Below are positions 5,371 to 6,934 of a DNA stretch of 6,934 bases, in pieces. Each line of letters starts with the position of its first letter. Position 1 is the first letter of the stretch. The DNA lies in assembly GCA_900299155.1 (NCBI GenBank), contig OMIS01000012.1, positions 1 to 6,934 of the forward strand, given 5' to 3'. Position numbers and translations under genes: made by a program. The notes beneath the pieces were generated by a model. The model was not told the origin of the DNA and did no database searches. It saw only the letters and a program-made list of their open reading frames with translations. The stretch comes from a bacterium (GTDB taxonomy: Bacteria > Patescibacteriota > Microgenomatia > UBA1400 > PJMF01).

Positions 5371-6291
5371 CTATTTCTTGAGCGCCATTTTAAGGGCTCC
5401 AAAGACTGGAGGCTTTTCTGGTGAAACAAACGAAACTTCTGGGAAGTCCGCAATTACCTGATTTTTGATAGCTTGCTGTACATGCTCAATTTTCAAGATC
5501 GAGCCTGAGAGAACTAGATCTGTTGGTGTGTGTTCCAGCTCGAGTCGCTTAATAACAGTCTGAATCATCAAAATTAATTCTCGTTCAATCCACTCAAAGA
5601 TATCCTTGGCTGCTTCATCACCAGCTTCGTATGCAATACTACAGAGTTGTGAAAGCTCAGCTACTTCAATTTTATTCAAGAGAGGATTGTACACTTCATT
5701 CTTTAAGTGACTAATATCCGCAATAGAAAAATGCTTACAGACTAAATCTTCTAAAATGGTTTTATGCCGCCTACCATCAAAACTCTTTACAGCTTCGCGT
5801 AAAATGTGCCTGCCAATATCATAGCCAGAACCCTGATCAGTCAATAAATAATCCATTCCGCCAGTTTTAGCTGTTTCACCTTTAGCATTTCTTCCTACAC
5901 ATATTGAGCCAGTACCAGATATGACAATTACAGCATTTTGATTATTAGTGCCATTTTCCAAAGCAATCATACTATCATTAACTAGCGTAAAATTTTTAAT
6001 TCCATAGGGATGCAGTATGTCGATAAACGTCTTATAGGCCACTTCATACTCACGCTGTGAGTCCATCCCCGCTAAGCCCATAACTGCAGATACTATCTCT
6101 CTATCTTGGGGAGCATTTTCTAAGGCCTGGCGAATGGCTTCCTTGAGGTTAAAACTAGCGGCACCTACAGTAGTTGAAGTTAAGTTGGTAGGTCCTGAAG
6201 AACCATGCCCGAACTCATGTTGCTGGTCATCTGTACAGATGACGTCTGTCTTTGTACCACCACCATCAATACCTAAATAAAGTTTTTGCAT
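5371..6291 (-). CDS. BadF/BcrA-type sugar kinase, N-acetylglucosamine kinase-like
   Basis: A 306-residue cytoplasmic kinase of the ASKHA fold, ATG 6289-6291 to TAG 5371-5373. Family signatures are present in order: phosphate-1 loop LGIDGGGTKTD (6-16), GPTN with Asn36 at a likely sugar contact, GLAGMD (72-77), VNDS with Asp106 as likely catalytic base, phosphate-2 SGTGSIC (125-131), LLTDQGSGYDIG (149-160), and a C-terminal adenosine-motif-like LVLSGSIL. This matches the N-acetylglucosamine/glucosamine kinase branch of the BadF/BadG/BcrA/BcrD ATPase family, and length is typical. It would use ATP to phosphorylate an amino sugar or hexose. It lies 111 bp downstream of a GH15 glucan hydrolase on the same strand, so the sugar could equally be glucose. 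Substrate cannot be fixed from sequence. The Shine-Dalgarno is weak (CAGG, four bases before the ATG). Confidence 0.87.
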   Translation of the reverse strand: MQKLYLGIDGGGTKTDVICTDDQQHEFGHGSSGPTNLTSTTVGAASFNLKEAIRQALENAPQDREIVSAVMGLAGMDSQREYEVAYKTFIDILHPYGIKNFTLVNDSMIALENGTNNQNAVIVISGTGSICVGRNAKGETAKTGGMDYLLTDQGSGYDIGRHILREAVKSFDGRRHKTILEDLVCKHFSIADISHLKNEVYNPLLNKIEVAELSQLCSIAYEAGDEAAKDIFEWIERELILMIQTVIKRLELEHTPTDLVLSGSILKIEHVQQAIKNQVIADFPEVSFVSPEKPPVFGALKMALKK

Positions 6292-6306
6292 ACTACCTGC
6301 ATACTA
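6287..6306 (-). repeat. Near-tandem 9-bp repeat duplicating the kinase start
   Basis: TAGTATGCA occurs twice on the minus strand (6298-6306 and 6287-6295) with an 11-bp period, so the start codon context is doubled. The upper ATG (6300-6302) is out of frame and opens a nine-codon reading frame, MQVVCKNFI, that overlaps the real start. The upper TAGTAT is also 17 bp from a TTGCAT (6324-6329), forming a weak promoter match whose transcript would begin almost at the ATG. Confidence 0.5.
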
Positions 6307-6402
6307 ACGAGCACAGCACTAAGATGCAAGAGATGGATATGAAACTAAAGAAACAGATTAGCGTTTCTATGGCATATGTATGGCACATACAAATGCGCCC
6401 GT
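6292..6402. other. Gap between GH15 and kinase genes
   Basis: A 111-bp spacer on the minus-strand run. Apart from the repeated start context and the weak TTGCAT/TAGTAT pair near its kinase end, it holds short repeats around GCCATA (6370-6390) but no strong hairpin with a T-tract and no tRNA-like fold. I see no terminator for the GH15 gene, so readthrough into the kinase is possible. Confidence 0.4.
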
Positions 6403-6934
6403 TTATAACTCATGCATGACTCTGGCAGTTTTGTTCTCAAAGTTTTCTAGTTCTTTTTTTCGCTCTATATAAAGCAAAACAGTTTCAATATAAACTGCGT
6501 GGCTCCAGACAAGTGGAGTAGCAGAAAGTGATTCACCCGTATATGGGTTTAATTGTTCTGCCAAAACACCAGATTGATACTTATAGTTCAAAACCCAACT
6601 GAGTACTTGTTCAACATACTTGAGATCATCAAGGGTAAGTTGTGACTTATGCAGCGTTCGCTCAGCTTCCCAGAGTGTTGTAATAAACCAAGGATTAGAA
6701 AGATCTGTAGATTTAAAGTAGTGATCCTGTTCGTAGCGGATATAGCCACCTACAGGCCCAGGTGTTTTCAAGCGCGCGTCCACTTGGCGCTGGGTTTTGA
6801 TAAAAAGCGGATGATCCTGCTTGAGCATGCCGAAGTACCAGAGCCCAAAAAGCGTGCTAGAATCAACTATTTCTTCATGAATCACCTGTCCATTTTCAAG
6901 GCTTGCTGTTCGCACAAACGAGTCGAGTTTTTTA
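6403..6934 (-). CDS. C-terminal part of a GH15 glucoamylase-like hydrolase
   Basis: The frame runs open to the window edge and ends at TAA (6403-6405), giving the last 176 or so residues; the GTG at 6913-6915 is not the start, since KKLDSF continues above it. The segment fits the C-terminal half of the (alpha/alpha)6 barrel of glycoside hydrolase family 15: a DSSTLFGLWYFGML stretch, GGYIRYEQDHY, NPWFITTLWEAE, and VLAEQLNPYTGES followed by LSATPLVWSHA. In this family the Glu of the (P/A)EQ motif is the catalytic base, so the active site appears intact. GH15 enzymes release beta-D-glucose from starch-like glucans or cleave trehalose and similar sugars. The usual N-terminal domain and the acid catalyst lie outside the window. 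It heads the minus-strand series and is followed by a sugar kinase, suggesting linked sugar release and capture. Confidence 0.88.
   Translation of the reverse strand, partial: KKLDSFVRTASLENGQVIHEEIVDSSTLFGLWYFGMLKQDHPLFIKTQRQVDARLKTPGPVGGYIRYEQDHYFKSTDLSNPWFITTLWEAERTLHKSQLTLDDLKYVEQVLSWVLNYKYQSGVLAEQLNPYTGESLSATPLVWSHAVYIETVLLYIERKKELENFENKTARVMHEL

Noticed and set aside
5346..5453. Longer N-terminus for the small exported protein
   Set aside because: It would overlap the C-terminus of the kinase by about 80 bp, and the shorter start gives a clean signal peptide.

Overview
The window looks like a piece of a small, fairly AT-rich bacterial genome, most plausibly from the Candidate Phyla Radiation (Patescibacteria) or a similar reduced lineage. 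The basis is indirect: short spacers, an RRM-type RNA-binding protein with a Gly/Arg-rich tail, a lone pyrimidine gene that is decaying, poly-specific GT-C membrane proteins and several proteins with no recognisable family. This placement is an inference. The standard code fits: TAG ends three intact genes and no in-frame TGA is needed anywhere.

Layout. 1-165 (+) is the C-terminal end of a protein with a terminal membrane anchor. 315-1457 (-) is a 380-residue protein I do not recognise. 1458-1702 is a divergent control region with candidate promoters on both strands, two small palindromes and two hairpin/T-tract structures facing pyrB. 1703-2769 (+) is aspartate carbamoyltransferase (pyrB) broken twice: an amber codon at position 21 and an 8-bp tandem duplication that shifts the frame. 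It converges on 2810-4144 (-), a multi-spanning GT-C glycosyltransferase-like protein.

The rest is all on the minus strand. In transcription order it holds a partial GH15 glucoamylase-like hydrolase (from the window edge to 6403), a BadF/N-acetylglucosamine-kinase-type sugar kinase (6291-5371), a small exported protein of unknown function (5345-4884), an RRM/RGG RNA-binding protein (4721-4296) closed by a strong intrinsic terminator (4247-4275), and then the GT-C protein. The GH15 enzyme and the kinase make a sensible pair: one frees a sugar and the other phosphorylates it.

The points most worth following are the doubly broken but otherwise well-preserved pyrB and its structured leader, the long hairpin-rich 5' leader of the RNA-binding protein, and -10-like boxes lying directly against the start codons of the kinase and the exported protein, which suggest leaderless mRNAs. 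I saw no tRNA, rRNA, CRISPR array, insertion sequence or phage gene.
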